DNA of 64,000 nucleotides from Hyaloraphidium curvatum (Eukaryota > Monoblepharomycota > Hyaloraphidiomycetes > Hyaloraphidiales > Hyaloraphidiaceae), in assembly GCA_025558095.1 (NCBI GenBank), contig JAIVFI010000021.1, forward strand, positions 434,001 to 498,000. The letters are read 5' to 3'. Made by a program: the position numbers and the translations under genes. The notes under the pieces were generated by a model. It had not been told where the DNA came from, searched no databases, and saw only the letters and a list, made by a program, of their open reading frames with translations. Shown in pieces: positions 10,005 to 19,934 of the stretch. Each line of letters starts with the position of its first letter. Position 1 is the stretch's first letter.

Positions 10005-11881
10005 TTGTTTACTACGTCACGTTGTCCAGCGGACCTTTCCCCCGCTTCGCCCTCTTCGACGCCAGTTCCGCGGTCGGCTCAGGCTCAAGCACCTTTGACT
10101 CCGGGCGGCTCGGCACTGACACCTCCTGTGGGCGCAGCTTCTGATTGTTGCCGCGCTTATAGTCCCGCAAGTCGAGATCCTCGTCCGCGACTCCGAGCGA
10201 AGCTGACTGGTTGCCAAAGAGGAAGACGCTGACGGCGTTCTTCACTCCGGCCGATCCTTCATGCGGGGAGAAGCGCAGCCTCTTGCAGATCGGCTTCCTG
10301 GCTGCACACATCCGTGCTCCGAACAGCTTGTCGAACGAGCTCCACAGCGATTTCAGTTCCTCCTCATCGGCAATGCGGACCTGTCCAACGAGGTGGCCGC
10401 GGCCAACGGTCCCCAGCGTCTCCTGGAACAGAGGTCCGTAGTGGCGGTGCGTCCAGGCCGCATCGGCCTCGCCGCGCCCAGCGGCTTCGATGATGAAAAT
10501 CGCGCAGTCCATGGCGGTGAGCGCGCTGCGCACGCTGGCCCTCGAGCCCAGCCTCGCGTCCCTGTCGGCAACGAAGCGACCAAAGATGTCGTTCTCGACC
10601 TTGACCTTGGCCTGGCCATCCACCAAGGGCAGGAAGTCCACGCCCTCGGTGATCTTCTTCGCATTAGCGCCAACGCCTCCGGCGAGCGGGCACTGAGCTT
10701 CGGGTGGACGCATCCCCCGAATCGGCCGCCCTCGGCATGCTGCAGCACCAGCGAGAACTCCATGCGACAACGGATGCAGTAGCACAAAATCGCGTCGTCC
10801 CGCTTCGATATGGTGCGGCGGTAGATGACGAAGGCCGGCAGCGCCGCGGCGAGCAGGTCCTTGAAGTCGTCCTGCAAAAGGACGCGGAGCTCGTCGCGGG
10901 TCCGAGTTGGAACCGCCCCCAGGCGCATCGCCACTTTGATGATGGCGATGTGGATCTTGCGCACTTCTTCCTCGCCCTTGTCATCGCGCGCGATTGCGAG
11001 CTGCTCCACCTGCTCCGCAGCGGTCATGGCGTCAAAGGTTCCGCCAGTGTTGCGGAACGCACAGTAGCGGAGCTTGGTGTGCTCCGCAAGCTGCGCACGG
11101 CGACTGTAGTCTACCCTGCCACCAGCACGATCTTCCGAAAGATTGGACGCCGTATCGCTCTGTGAAGCCAGCTGGAGCCCGACCAGGAACGCCTCTTCCT
11201 CCTCGTCCTCGTCCTCGAACAGCGCGTCGTCCTCCCGCCGCTCGATCCGTCGTCGTCCGCGTCGCTGTGCTCTTCGCCGTTGGCAGCTTCGGCAGCTTCC
11301 GGGGTTGCCACAGCGTAAGCTTCGTCCCAGGTCCTCTCCAGCACAGCAAACCCTTCTGGCAGATCCGCAGGCGTGATGGGGCCGGCGGCCATGACACCCT
11401 GCGGCACGACAAAGTCCTCGAACGACAGCGGGCTTGTGAGCTCTGCGAGGAGGACAAAAGCGGCGTGAGGCAATCGGTTTCGCGACGATTCGCGAGCCAA
11501 CCCACCATCGTCGCTTCCTTTCGCAGGGCTACGGTAAGAGTCGCGGCAATCGGGACGCCTCAGATGCGCCGGCCGAGGTCGAGTGAAGCGCTGCCGCGGG
11601 ACAACGCGCTGCAAAGCGTTGAGAGGGGGAGTAAGGGAACGAGCTTGTGCAACTCACTGTACGAACATTCGACGCGGGACCTCGTGTCCGATTTCCCGCG
11701 AGCCGGGACAGGCCAAACACGTGGCTTAGGAACGTGATGTGACGTTCCCGAGGCTGCGGACGGCGAGGAGGGCCGGGATGGGGCGGCCGGGATGCTGACG
11801 CGGCGCGAGGGCGATCGGCGTGTCGCGTTGGCCGTTCCTGTGAGTCCTTCCGTGAGTGCTTCTCCGATTTTGGAGATCCTG
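10005..11881 (-). mobile_element. Internally deleted copy (A) of an unclassified TIR-type element
   Basis: On the minus strand this copy matches copy B (19935-23588) in two blocks. 11881-11540 equals the upstream block 20048-20370 of copy B, and 11520-10012 equals 22010-23559. About 1.6 kb of copy B (roughly 20379-22017) is missing at the junction. Near 10015 the TIR-proximal sequence has lost about 20 bp between an ACGTCACG block and TTGTCCAGCGG. The outer TIR at the 11881 side is not recognisable. Protein identity in the shared ORF is very high by eye, so the copies separated recently. Confidence 0.8.
10012..11505 (-). pseudogene. C-terminal part of the element protein, copy A (frameshifted)
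   Basis: This is the minus-strand remnant of the large element protein. It reads from the ELTSPLSFEDFVVPQ region down to SKRAKRGKGPLDN. Relative to copy B it lacks 16 bp within the codons after GGCVHPKL (near 10696), which shifts the frame from 11027-10353 to 10785-10012. It does keep the sense codon (GGA) where copy B has TGA. The protein has an acidic run with a D/E-rich patch, a CYCIRCRMEF cysteine cluster and a basic nuclear-localisation-like end. I cannot assign it to a known transposase family. Confidence 0.75.
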
Positions 11882-11929
11882 CCTCACCTCAAGCACGGCG
11901 GTTCGCGTTTTTCGACTATGCCTGTGGTT

Positions 11930-12645
11930 CTACCGTTCGCAGGGGTCGTGGTCTGCTCCCTCCTGGCTCTGCCGAGCCCGGGGACGAGATTGAGGCGGCT
12001 TTGGAACCACGGCCAGAGAGCGATTCATGAGCTTGCACTGTAAAGTTCCGTCCGCGAGCCGCTCCTTGACCAGGATGCTGTTGTACATTGCCCGTCCCAT
12101 CAGTGGTGCCTTGATCTCTTCCGCCTGGCGAGCAGTGAAAGCTGCGGGCGCGTCGTTGGGCACCTGCCCACGCAGGTTCCGGGAGATGGTTTCGTCCGCA
12201 TCTGCACTGGCGGCCTGGAGTTTCTTCGAGTACCTGTCCCGCAAGTCGGAGACCATGTGGACAGAGATGCCTTCGTCTGACCATTGAATTGATTTACCTC
12301 GGCTACAACGGCGCCAAGGATCGACAGTTTCTGCTTGATGGCTGCAACATCAGCCATCCCGTGCCGGATATCGGTCGACGACGGCAGGAGGTCCTCGACG
12401 GCCTCGCGACGGAAGCAGAGCCGGGCAGGGGGCTCGGGCGGGATTCGAGGTTCAGGTCCGCCGGGTGAGCGGCTGAACGACGGCAACAACACGGTGAGCC
12501 CGTGGGCGATGCGCTGCTCGCTGCGGACCGGACAGCCGAGGAGCGCACGATGCCCCGATTCCGGTTCCTCCACGCAGACCACCTGGCCCGATGCAGCCTG
12601 CGCCACATTCTCGCCCGTCCGCTTCGTCTCCTCGTCCTCGGGCAT
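11930..12645 (-). other. Unknown reading frames next to element copy A
   Basis: A minus-strand frame from 12645 contains MADVAAIKQKLSILGAVV and shifts near 12250 into a second frame with VSDLRDRYSKKLQAA, LRGQVPNDAPAAF and KLMNRSLAVVPKPP. The second frame is charged and helical in appearance. The break may be a frameshift. Its place directly upstream of the copy A 5' block suggests it could be a second gene of the full-length element, or flanking host sequence. No family recognised. Confidence 0.35.
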
Positions 12646-13027
12646 GGGAGAGAGGCAATCTCAGTGGTCGTTTGATATCAAATGGGTCGTTGTCAACAGC
12701 GGGCTCCTCGAGTGTGGGCGGTTGTTTGGCGTCGGCTCCCCCGCATGACACGGGGACAAAAGATATCGAGAAGCAATCTGGCCCGAGGCAACAAGGCTAT
12801 CTAGCCCCGGAGGACACGAGGAGTAGGTTGCTCTGGGTGCGTGCGTTGGATGCGCCGTCCTCTTCCCCTAAACCCCCGGGTCCCTCCAAAACACGACTAG
12901 AGACCAAAATGTCACCCGGCATGAAGCCGGAGTATGCCGCGGCGGAAGTCTCCGAGCATGTGCGGGTGCCGGGCGGAGTCATGCAGGGACGCGCGACGTA
13001 GTCATCGCGCGATCGCGCGCGCGTGCA
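12646..13027. other. Upstream region of the hAT insertion
   Basis: I see no gene here. A segment near 12923-12960 (GCGGCGGAAGTCTCCGAGCA and flanks) is also found at 5502-5540, upstream of the partial UNC13-like duplicate, suggesting that the duplication included this promoter region before the hAT element inserted. Confidence 0.6.
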
Positions 13028-13035
13028 GCGCCAAG
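13028..13035 (+). repeat. Target-site duplication, left
   Basis: The 8 bp GCGCCAAG directly precede the TAGGG end of the hAT element and recur exactly at 14348-14355. Eight base pairs is the duplication length made by hAT transposases. Confidence 0.95.
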
Positions 13036-14347
13036 TAGGGTGCCTGGCACCAAAAAGTTGGGCATGCCCATGGCATGCCCATGGGCACCAATTGCGGATG
13101 CGCTGCCCACCGGGTGCCCAACAGCGAGCCCGTGGAGCGGGCGGGGGAGCCGGTGAAGGACCCGTATCACTTTGCCCACAATGCGGAGCTGATCCAGATC
13201 GTGAGGCCGATTGTGGATGCCCTAGGCCGCCTTGAGCATTCGGACGCGACCCTGGCAGACGTACTGATCGAGTATTCGATGGTTGCTCGGACCTGGCGTG
13301 GTGTCAGTCCCGTTGTGGAGGGTGCCAGGGAAACATTCGCTCTGGCTAAGTTGTCTTTAAATGCCAGAGTCAAGGAGTTTGATCACGCGATCTACCTTGT
13401 TGCTCTCCACCTTTCCCCTGTTCACCGGAAGTTTTCTGTGACTGGGTGCCAGGTCGACGGCAGGGACAAGAAGCGGTGGCTCGAATGGGAGATTGGCAAG
13501 CTGCTGCTTGCTTGGAAGTTCCGACAGGAGGCCAGCTTGTCCGTTCTTGCCCAGCGGGATGACTATTTCTTCGGGCGCAACATGTTCATCGGTATCGACG
13601 GCCAGATTCGGACGGCTAGGGAGTTCTGGGAGACCTGGGGCTTGGGCACTACGGAACTCGTCTTTGTGCGCGAGTTTGCGCTCATGGTGCTTAGCATTGC
13701 GCCGCACAGTGCCGCGACCGAGCGCGTATTTTCCAGTTTGGGCCTTGCAAAGACAGACTCGCGGAATCGAATGAATTCCGCAAAGTTGAAGGAAATCGGG
13801 CTGGTCAAGAGCGCATTGAAGCAGGAGATGAAGACCCTAAAGCCAAGGGTGCAATCTGCCGACGAGAAGCCCTGGAGAACCGAGGGAACCGATGACAACC
13901 TTGCCGACGTCCTGGATTCCTTGACCTTGGGCTCGGGAGCTCCTATCCGGGCCTTGGACCCGGAAAACGAGCAGCACCGAGATATTTTCCACGCACTTTG
14001 GCCTCGCATTGATGCGGAGGAGGAGGAGTTCGAGGTGGGATTTGGGACAACCTCCGTCTTCCGCGCCGCGACAGGGCCCTCTGTCTTGGAGAGTTTCCTC
14101 GACATAAATCAACTGCGCACTGCTGAGGAAGCCCAATTGGCTGCTGCTCAACCGCTGCGGGCTTTTGTTGAGGAGGGGGAGGCACAGATAAGCTTGGAAG
14201 CACTCTTAGCGCAGCATCGTGCACGTTCCTAATAGACTCTCTTCTACAAGTACATGATGGGCATGCCCATATAGTGCCCATGGGCACCGGATCAGGTGAT
14301 GGGCATGCCCGTGGGCACGGTATTTTTTGAGCGTGCCAGGCACCCTA
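13036..14347 (+). mobile_element. hAT-superfamily DNA transposon, 1312 bp, with TIRs and TSD
   Basis: The ends are inverted repeats beginning TAGGGTGCCTGGCAC, with a similar A-rich block a few bases in. They are flanked by an exact 8-bp duplication GCGCCAAG. Subterminal palindromes of the type GGGCATGCCC and TGCCCATGGGCAC cluster inside both ends, as expected for transposase-binding sites. The element holds one ORF (13075-14232) corresponding only to the C-terminal half of a hAT transposase. The missing N-terminal half (BED finger, first catalytic Asp) points to an internally shortened element. It sits 53 bp before the ATG of the UNC13-like gene. Confidence 0.93.
13075..14232 (+). CDS. hAT transposase, C-terminal half with dimerisation region
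   Basis: This ORF of 385 codons begins inside the left subterminal repeats. The central part (about 195-245) has the hATC dimerisation signature: EFWETWG, FALMVLSIAPHSAATERVFSSLG, then NRMNSAKLKEIGLVKSAL. Upstream, LGRLEHSDATLADVLIEY and a conserved FYG/YFFGRN-like segment resemble the region before the dimerisation domain. No N-terminal zinc finger and no clear full DDE triad is present, so the protein is probably not catalytically competent, though it could dimerise with a full transposase. The acidic C-terminal 120 residues look like an added tail. Confidence 0.85.
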   Translation: MPMGTNCGCAAHRVPNSEPVERAGEPVKDPYHFAHNAELIQIVRPIVDALGRLEHSDATLADVLIEYSMVARTWRGVSPVVEGARETFALAKLSLNARVKEFDHAIYLVALHLSPVHRKFSVTGCQVDGRDKKRWLEWEIGKLLLAWKFRQEASLSVLAQRDDYFFGRNMFIGIDGQIRTAREFWETWGLGTTELVFVREFALMVLSIAPHSAATERVFSSLGLAKTDSRNRMNSAKLKEIGLVKSALKQEMKTLKPRVQSADEKPWRTEGTDDNLADVLDSLTLGSGAPIRALDPENEQHRDIFHALWPRIDAEEEEFEVGFGTTSVFRAATGPSVLESFLDINQLRTAEEAQLAAAQPLRAFVEEGEAQISLEALLAQHRARS

Positions 14348-14355
14348 GCGCCAAG
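14348..14355 (+). repeat. Target-site duplication, right
   Basis: GCGCCAAG directly follows the CCCTA end of the hAT element, an exact copy of 13028-13035. Confidence 0.95.
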
Positions 14356-14400
14356 GTGCCGCGCTCGCCCGACCGCCCGACCAATAAACGCGACGCTCTC

Positions 14401-17400
14401 ATGGCGCGCCCCAACGAAGGCCTTGACGCGGCGCTGGAGGCCTTATTTGAGTTGGTCTTTACATTTGCTGCGGTTTTCGCCTCTGATGTCGCAACTACTA
14501 CCGTTAGAGAGGCCCGGAGTGAAGATGAAGATGGCATTGGGACGGAGGGGAAGCTGGTGCGCCTTTCCCTACCCCTTCTGGCAAAGCTCAAGACCAAAAT
14601 GGCGAGGAAGGCGGTCGCTTCTCGTTTAAATGCGAGACGCCAGCTCGTCACTCCCCGCGCTTTGTACCCATGGACTTTGCGGATCGCCGTGCTCCCCGTG
14701 GCTTCGGAAGAACAGCTGTCGGAAGTCACCACCGGCGCAGAGCTGAATCTCGGGATCGATGTCGTCAACGCTTTCGCGCGGACAGTGTCGACCAAACTCT
14801 CCATCTTTTCGCAGGCCGGCGCTTCTTCTACAAATCCGCGCGTGGCGGTGTTCACGCGGTCGCTGAAGTTTGTGAGCTTCGTGCTCTCTTCGTCAGGATT
14901 CGACGCCGCCCGCTTGGTTATGTTCAACGACCTACTGCTCTTGGTCGCGGATGCCGTTGGAAAGGAGCTCAAGGCATTCTTGGGAGAGGAGGGGCGCGAT
15001 CCGACCGACGAGGAGCACGATACTCTATTCCTTCAGGTCTGGAGACTCTCCGTGCATTGGTCCGGCGTGTGTATGGTAGCTAAGCACCTCCGCAGGTCAT
15101 GGATTTGGTTGTATCTTCGCTGCGAGAAGCGATCTACTCTGTGGATCCCCAGTCCCCGCTCGTCGCACATTCCAGTTTGAGGCACTACAAGCCCCAGCTC
15201 GCTCGGTTTCTGAGGTCCGCGAGTTCCATTTTGGAAGAGGCGGAAGCGCAGCCGGCCGGAGCCGGCGTTCGCTTGGTGGATTGGTGCAGGGTTCTGTTCG
15301 GTACCGATGTCGACCTACACAACAAAGAGTGTGTTGAGGCTCGCAGAATTGCGACCAAGAAGGTGGCTCGCGCTTTGTCGGCCGTCGAAGCCGACGCAGT
15401 GACGCATGCGGATACAGAACGTCCTGCTCGACCTCAGATCTTACATTGCAAAGCTGGAAGATCCAGAGCGATACCTTGCGATCGAACAGGACCAGTTCTC
15501 CAGCCCACAGGCGTTCCAAAACTGGCGAAAAGGCGAACGAAAGTATGCGACCGGTTTAGTCAACTCGTTGGTCCTCAGGTACCCGGATCTGCAGGGGGCC
15601 TTGGTGAGTCGCGTTGCAAGATGACACAGATTGAGCTGAAGTGAGGAACGTAAGCAATCATCTGTTGCGGCCCCGCCTCCTTCGCAAGCATCGTCGTTCA
15701 TGCCACCGGATCCCGCGACATTTTACCGGCTGCTCCTGGTGCTGGCAGTGAATCACGATGCACCGTCCTATCCCGAAGAGCTGCTCTCGCCGTTCTCGAG
15801 ACAGCTCCTCGTGGAGTGCGCCGTGCGGTGGCGGATCTCTTCGCATCTGAGGGAACTGACTTTTGCGGACGCCATGTTGTCGCGATTCCTGACCCCGGAC
15901 GTTGGACGGGAGATCCGATTCACTGTGTTGTGCGATACCATCAAGCGGACGTTGGATAAGCTCATACGGGAACGGTCGCAGAGTACCTCGGAGGACTTGT
16001 ATGGCCTCCTGCACTTTCTGAACCGGGCGGAAGACTTTTTCCGTTCGCACTTCCTCGCGCACTTTTCGGATTCGCTGTCGCCATCGGCGTCGTCGGCCGA
16101 CGATGTCATAGATAGCTTTGAGATCCTCGAAAGGATCTATGCGGACCCCATCTTCTCAGGATCGACCGCGGACGACGGCGCTGCTGTCGAAAGGGGATCG
16201 GTCCGTGATAGACTCGTGGATCTGCTCCTGGAGGCCATCAACGAAAGGCGAGCCCATTTCCGCTTCCCATAGGGCATGCGCATCAACTGTCGTCTTGCAG
16301 GTACAAGTCGATGGAGAGCGAGGTCGCGGAAGGCTCCCTGAGGGACATCTCGCGCGTCGCCAAGCTCGCGAAAGCCATTCGCATGGAAGTGAACGCCTAC
16401 GTTTGGAGGTATCCCGATCCCCTCTTGGGCTCAGTCAGCGTCTCGGCCTTCGCCACTGCATCTTATCTGCGCCATTTTGTCTTGGAGATGGAGAACCTGC
16501 GACATAGTGAACAGATGGCGGATGGCAACTACACGATAGCCGAAATGCTCGAACTCTACCAGATTGTCCGGATTCTGAAGGACGTGGGATCTGCGGCTGC
16601 AGATGACCCGCAAGCCGTGCACCTCATAGCCGGGTTCGATGTGGAGATCTGGTTCGAGCCTTTTGTTTCGAAATGGCTGCACATAACCGACTTGAAGGTG
16701 GATGACTGGGTTGGAGGCAGTGTCGCGGTAGACAAGGTGTGTTTTTGCAGCCTAATGCGGTGTTCGATCCTCAGCAATGCCTGGCGACAGCTTCGTCCCA
16801 TCCTGCCACCTGCAACAATGCACTCTTCCTCGATTGTGGATATGTTTGCCATATTCCACCAAGCCTTCGATTTCATTCAACAGTTGCGTTGGCCGAATGA
16901 GATTACAAAGGGAAGCTTTCTCTGTTCCTTCTCAAAGGCAAGTTGGTTGCTCTACCTTGAGATCATATAGAGTCTGAGCGTTCTGTCAAGGTCATGTCGA
17001 AGGCATTGGAGAAGTACGTGGCTTTCATGCTGGAACCTTTTCGGAAGCTGGATGCAGATAATCGAAGCACCGGTGCACCGACGGAATTGAATGCCGAGGT
17101 ACGACAGCGGCGTCCCCCGTTTTGTGCTTGCGGATACTGATTGCAATCGTCCAGCTTTGCGTGCGTTTGAACAACCTGCTTGAGGCTTACACTCGCTTCG
17201 AGGCGCTGGTCGATTCCATGGAGATTTCGCACTACTCGCATCTGTTCACGCCCACTCTCGGCGCGAAAAGGCAACGGCAGGCGACTCCGTCCAGCATCGA
17301 GTACCATGTCCAAGTGCTGCGCGCGAGGGACCTTGTCTGCCACCGGAACCGCCCGGAGGACTACTACGTACAGCTTCTGGAAAGTCGCCCATCCAAGCGA

Positions 17401-18455
17401 GAAGTCGGACGCACTCACGTGGTGCAGAACTGCTCGTCCGGGAACCCGACGTGGAACGAGGCATTCCGTGTTGCCGCACCGGCGCGCAATCACGGCACCG
17501 TCGAGCTGGAGCTGAAACTGATGGATAAAGAGAAGCTTTCAGTGAACCGTTTGCACGGCGATACCAAGCTCGTGCTCTCCAGCACCGACGTCCCGGATCC
17601 GAGCCTCTACTCCGCCGACTCGATCCTCGTGCCGAACTTGGACGACTTCCTGCCCCAGGAGATTGCGATACCCATGGACGCGGAAGCCGCCAGGCTCTGG
17701 GTGCGGGTGCAGCGGATCGGTGCGGAGGACGATCCGCGCACCAACAGCGACATGCGCTTCTGGACGGTGCGCACGGCTCTGTTGCTGGAGGAAGCCGTCA
17801 CGGACGCGGTCAGGATCGTCTCCGAATGCGTGGTCCGGCACGTGAGCCCGGCAATCGTTACTTCCCTTGCGAAAGCCGGCACGTCGCCTTCGGGCGACTT
17901 GGAGCACGCGCTCGGACAGAGTCTGGCGTACCTCGATCGATCGTGTGGCATCGTCAACATGTTCTGCTCGGATGCCGTCGGCCGGTGGTTGGAGTCTCGA
18001 CACGGGTTGGGCGTCGACGCTCCGGGTGCGGAGGGCCCAGGGACGGACGAGGACCCCAATTGGCTGGCTCTGTCCATCTGGTCCGAGCTGCTGAGCTCGC
18101 TGAGGAAAGCCATACCATCGCTCGACGCAGCGGCCTCCGCGCTGAACCCCGGTGAGGTCGTGCAATGGGCAAAGAACGTGGGCAAATCGGTCGGGGACAT
18201 GTTTGGCAAGGGCCGCAGGGATGTCGCCGCCGCGGACTCGCGCCAGCGCCGCCGGAGGGAGGGTTTCTTGCACGCCGTGGAGCTGGCCAAGGCCTTGATG
18301 TACTGCGAAGGTGAGCCGGCGCAGCGCGTGTCCGGGGTGATGCTTCGCTGATTGGTCGTGTACCGGAAGTCGATGACGTCCGCTACGGATTTTGCGCAGC
18401 GGAACTGGAACTGGAAGACTACAAGCAGATACGGTCCCTGGCCATTGCGGCATGA
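14401..18455 (+). CDS. UNC13/Munc13-family protein with MHD1-C2-MHD2 order (Ync13-like)
   Basis: Nine exons: 14401-15036, 15096-15362, 15418-15603, 15655-16247, 16301-16736, 16791-16937, 16991-17098, 17155-18310, 18400-18455. They total 3585 nt, 1194 residues. Introns are 51-59 nt except the last (89 nt). Those at 16248-16300 and 16938-16990 use GC-AG ends; the second has a perfect GCAAGT donor. The middle shows MHD1 features (FEPFVSKWLHITDLKVDDWV, then MHSSSIVDMFAIFHQAFDF). A C2 domain follows (YHVQVLRARDL, NPTWNEAF, VELELKLMD). The C-terminus resembles MHD2 (ALGQSLAYLDRSCGIVNMF). Family members prime SNAREs for vesicle fusion; fission yeast Ync13 has this domain order. The hAT element lies 53 bp upstream. 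Confidence 0.85.
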
Positions 18456-18647
18456 TGTGGGCAAATGCAACGATTGCGGGATACGAGAGGTATGCTGGTG
18501 CCGGGTCGTGGGGAACGATCGGAACCTGCGGGTGGAAGCCCTGCCTGTGCTTCCGACTAGGCGGGGCAATGATGCCGATCCCGCGTCAAACATGGCATTA
18601 GCGGACAACACCCGGCTGAGTGCCAGTCGTGGCAACTTGTGCTGGCG

Positions 18648-19867
18648 GCTCCATCACGGGCGGGAGCAAAATGTAGCTGCGCTGCATCAATGTGAGGAAG
18701 GTGGGATTCGGGCCCACCGCCCCGCTGCGAGCGGCGAGGTGCTGGCCGGGGCGCCCACCACGGGCCGGGAGCACGTAGCTGCTCCATCACGGGCGGGAGC
18801 AAAATGTAGCTGCGCTGCATCAATGTGAGGAAGGTGGGATTCGGGCCCACCGCCCCGCTGCGAGCGGCGAGGTGCTGGCCGGGGCACCCACCACGGGCCG
18901 GGAGCACGTAGCTGCTCCATCACGGGCGGGAGCAAAATGTAGCTGCGCTGCATCGATCTGAGGAAGGTGGGATTCGGGCCCACCGCCCCGCTGCGATCGG
19001 CGAGGCGTTGGCCGGGGCACCCACCACGGGCCGGGAGCATGTAGCTGCTCCATCACGGGCGGGAGCAAAATGTAGCTGCGCTGCATCGATCTGAGGAAGG
19101 TGGGATTCGGGCCCACCGCCCCGCTGCGATCGGCGAGGCGTTGGCCGGGGCACCCACCACGGGCCAGGAGCATGTAGCTGCTCCATCACGGGCGGGAGCA
19201 AAATGTAGCTGCGCTGCATCGATCTGAGGAAGGTGGGATTCGGGCCCACCGCCCCGCTGCGAGCGGCGAGGTGCTGGCCGGGGCACCCACCACGGGCCGG
19301 GAGCACGTAGCTGCTCCATCACGGGCGGGAGCAAAATGTAGCTGCGCTGCATCGATCTGAGGAAGGTGGGATTCGGGCCCACCGCCCCGCTGCGAGCGGC
19401 GAGGTGCTGGCCGGGGCACCCACCACGGGCCGGGAGCACGTAGCTGCTCCATCACGGCCGGGAGCAAAATGTAGCGTCGCTGCATCGATCTGAGGAAGGT
19501 GGGATTCGGGCCCACCGCCCCGCTGCGATCATTCGGGCCCACCGCCCCGCTGCGATCGGCGAGTTGGAGCAAAATGTAGCTGCGCTGCATCAATCTGAGG
19601 AAGGTGGGATTCGGGCTCACCGCCCCGCACGATCGGCGAGGTGCTGGCCGGGGCACCCACCACGGGCCGGGAGCACGTAGCTGCTCCATCACGGCCGGGA
19701 GCAAAATGTGGCGTCGCTGCATCGATCTGAGGAAGGTGGGATTCGGGCCCACCGCCCCGCTGCGATCGGCGAGGTGCTGGCCGGGGCACCCACCACGGGC
19801 CGGGAGCACGTAGCTGCTCCATCACGGGCGGGAGCAAAATGTAGCTGTGCTGCATCGATCTGAGGCG
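18648..19867 (+). repeat. Tandem array 1, 133-bp units carrying a tRNA-Leu 3' end
   Basis: Units begin GCTCCATCACGGGCGGGAGC and repeat at 133-bp spacing (18648, 18781, 18914, 19047, 19180, 19313, 19446), followed by rearranged shorter units. Each unit contains GAGGAAGGTGGGATTCG followed by GGCCCACCG. This is nearly the reverse complement of the acceptor 3' strand and T-arm of the tRNA-Leu gene at 27821-27911. Because 133 is not a multiple of three, long open frames rotate through the array. These are not genes. Confidence 0.93.
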
Positions 19868-19934
19868 ATAGATGGGCTGGAGGCGGTGGGCGACTTTCGG
19901 ACCAAGCTGTTCCTTCATTAGCCTAGTACACCGA

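Noticed and set aside
10353..11165. Plus-strand ORFs across element copy A
   Set aside because: The minus-strand frame is the one shared with copy B, in matching amino-acid sequence; the plus-strand frames are antisense shadows.
18648..19867. CRISPR-like array
   Set aside because: Units are uniform with no unique spacers, and the genome is eukaryotic.
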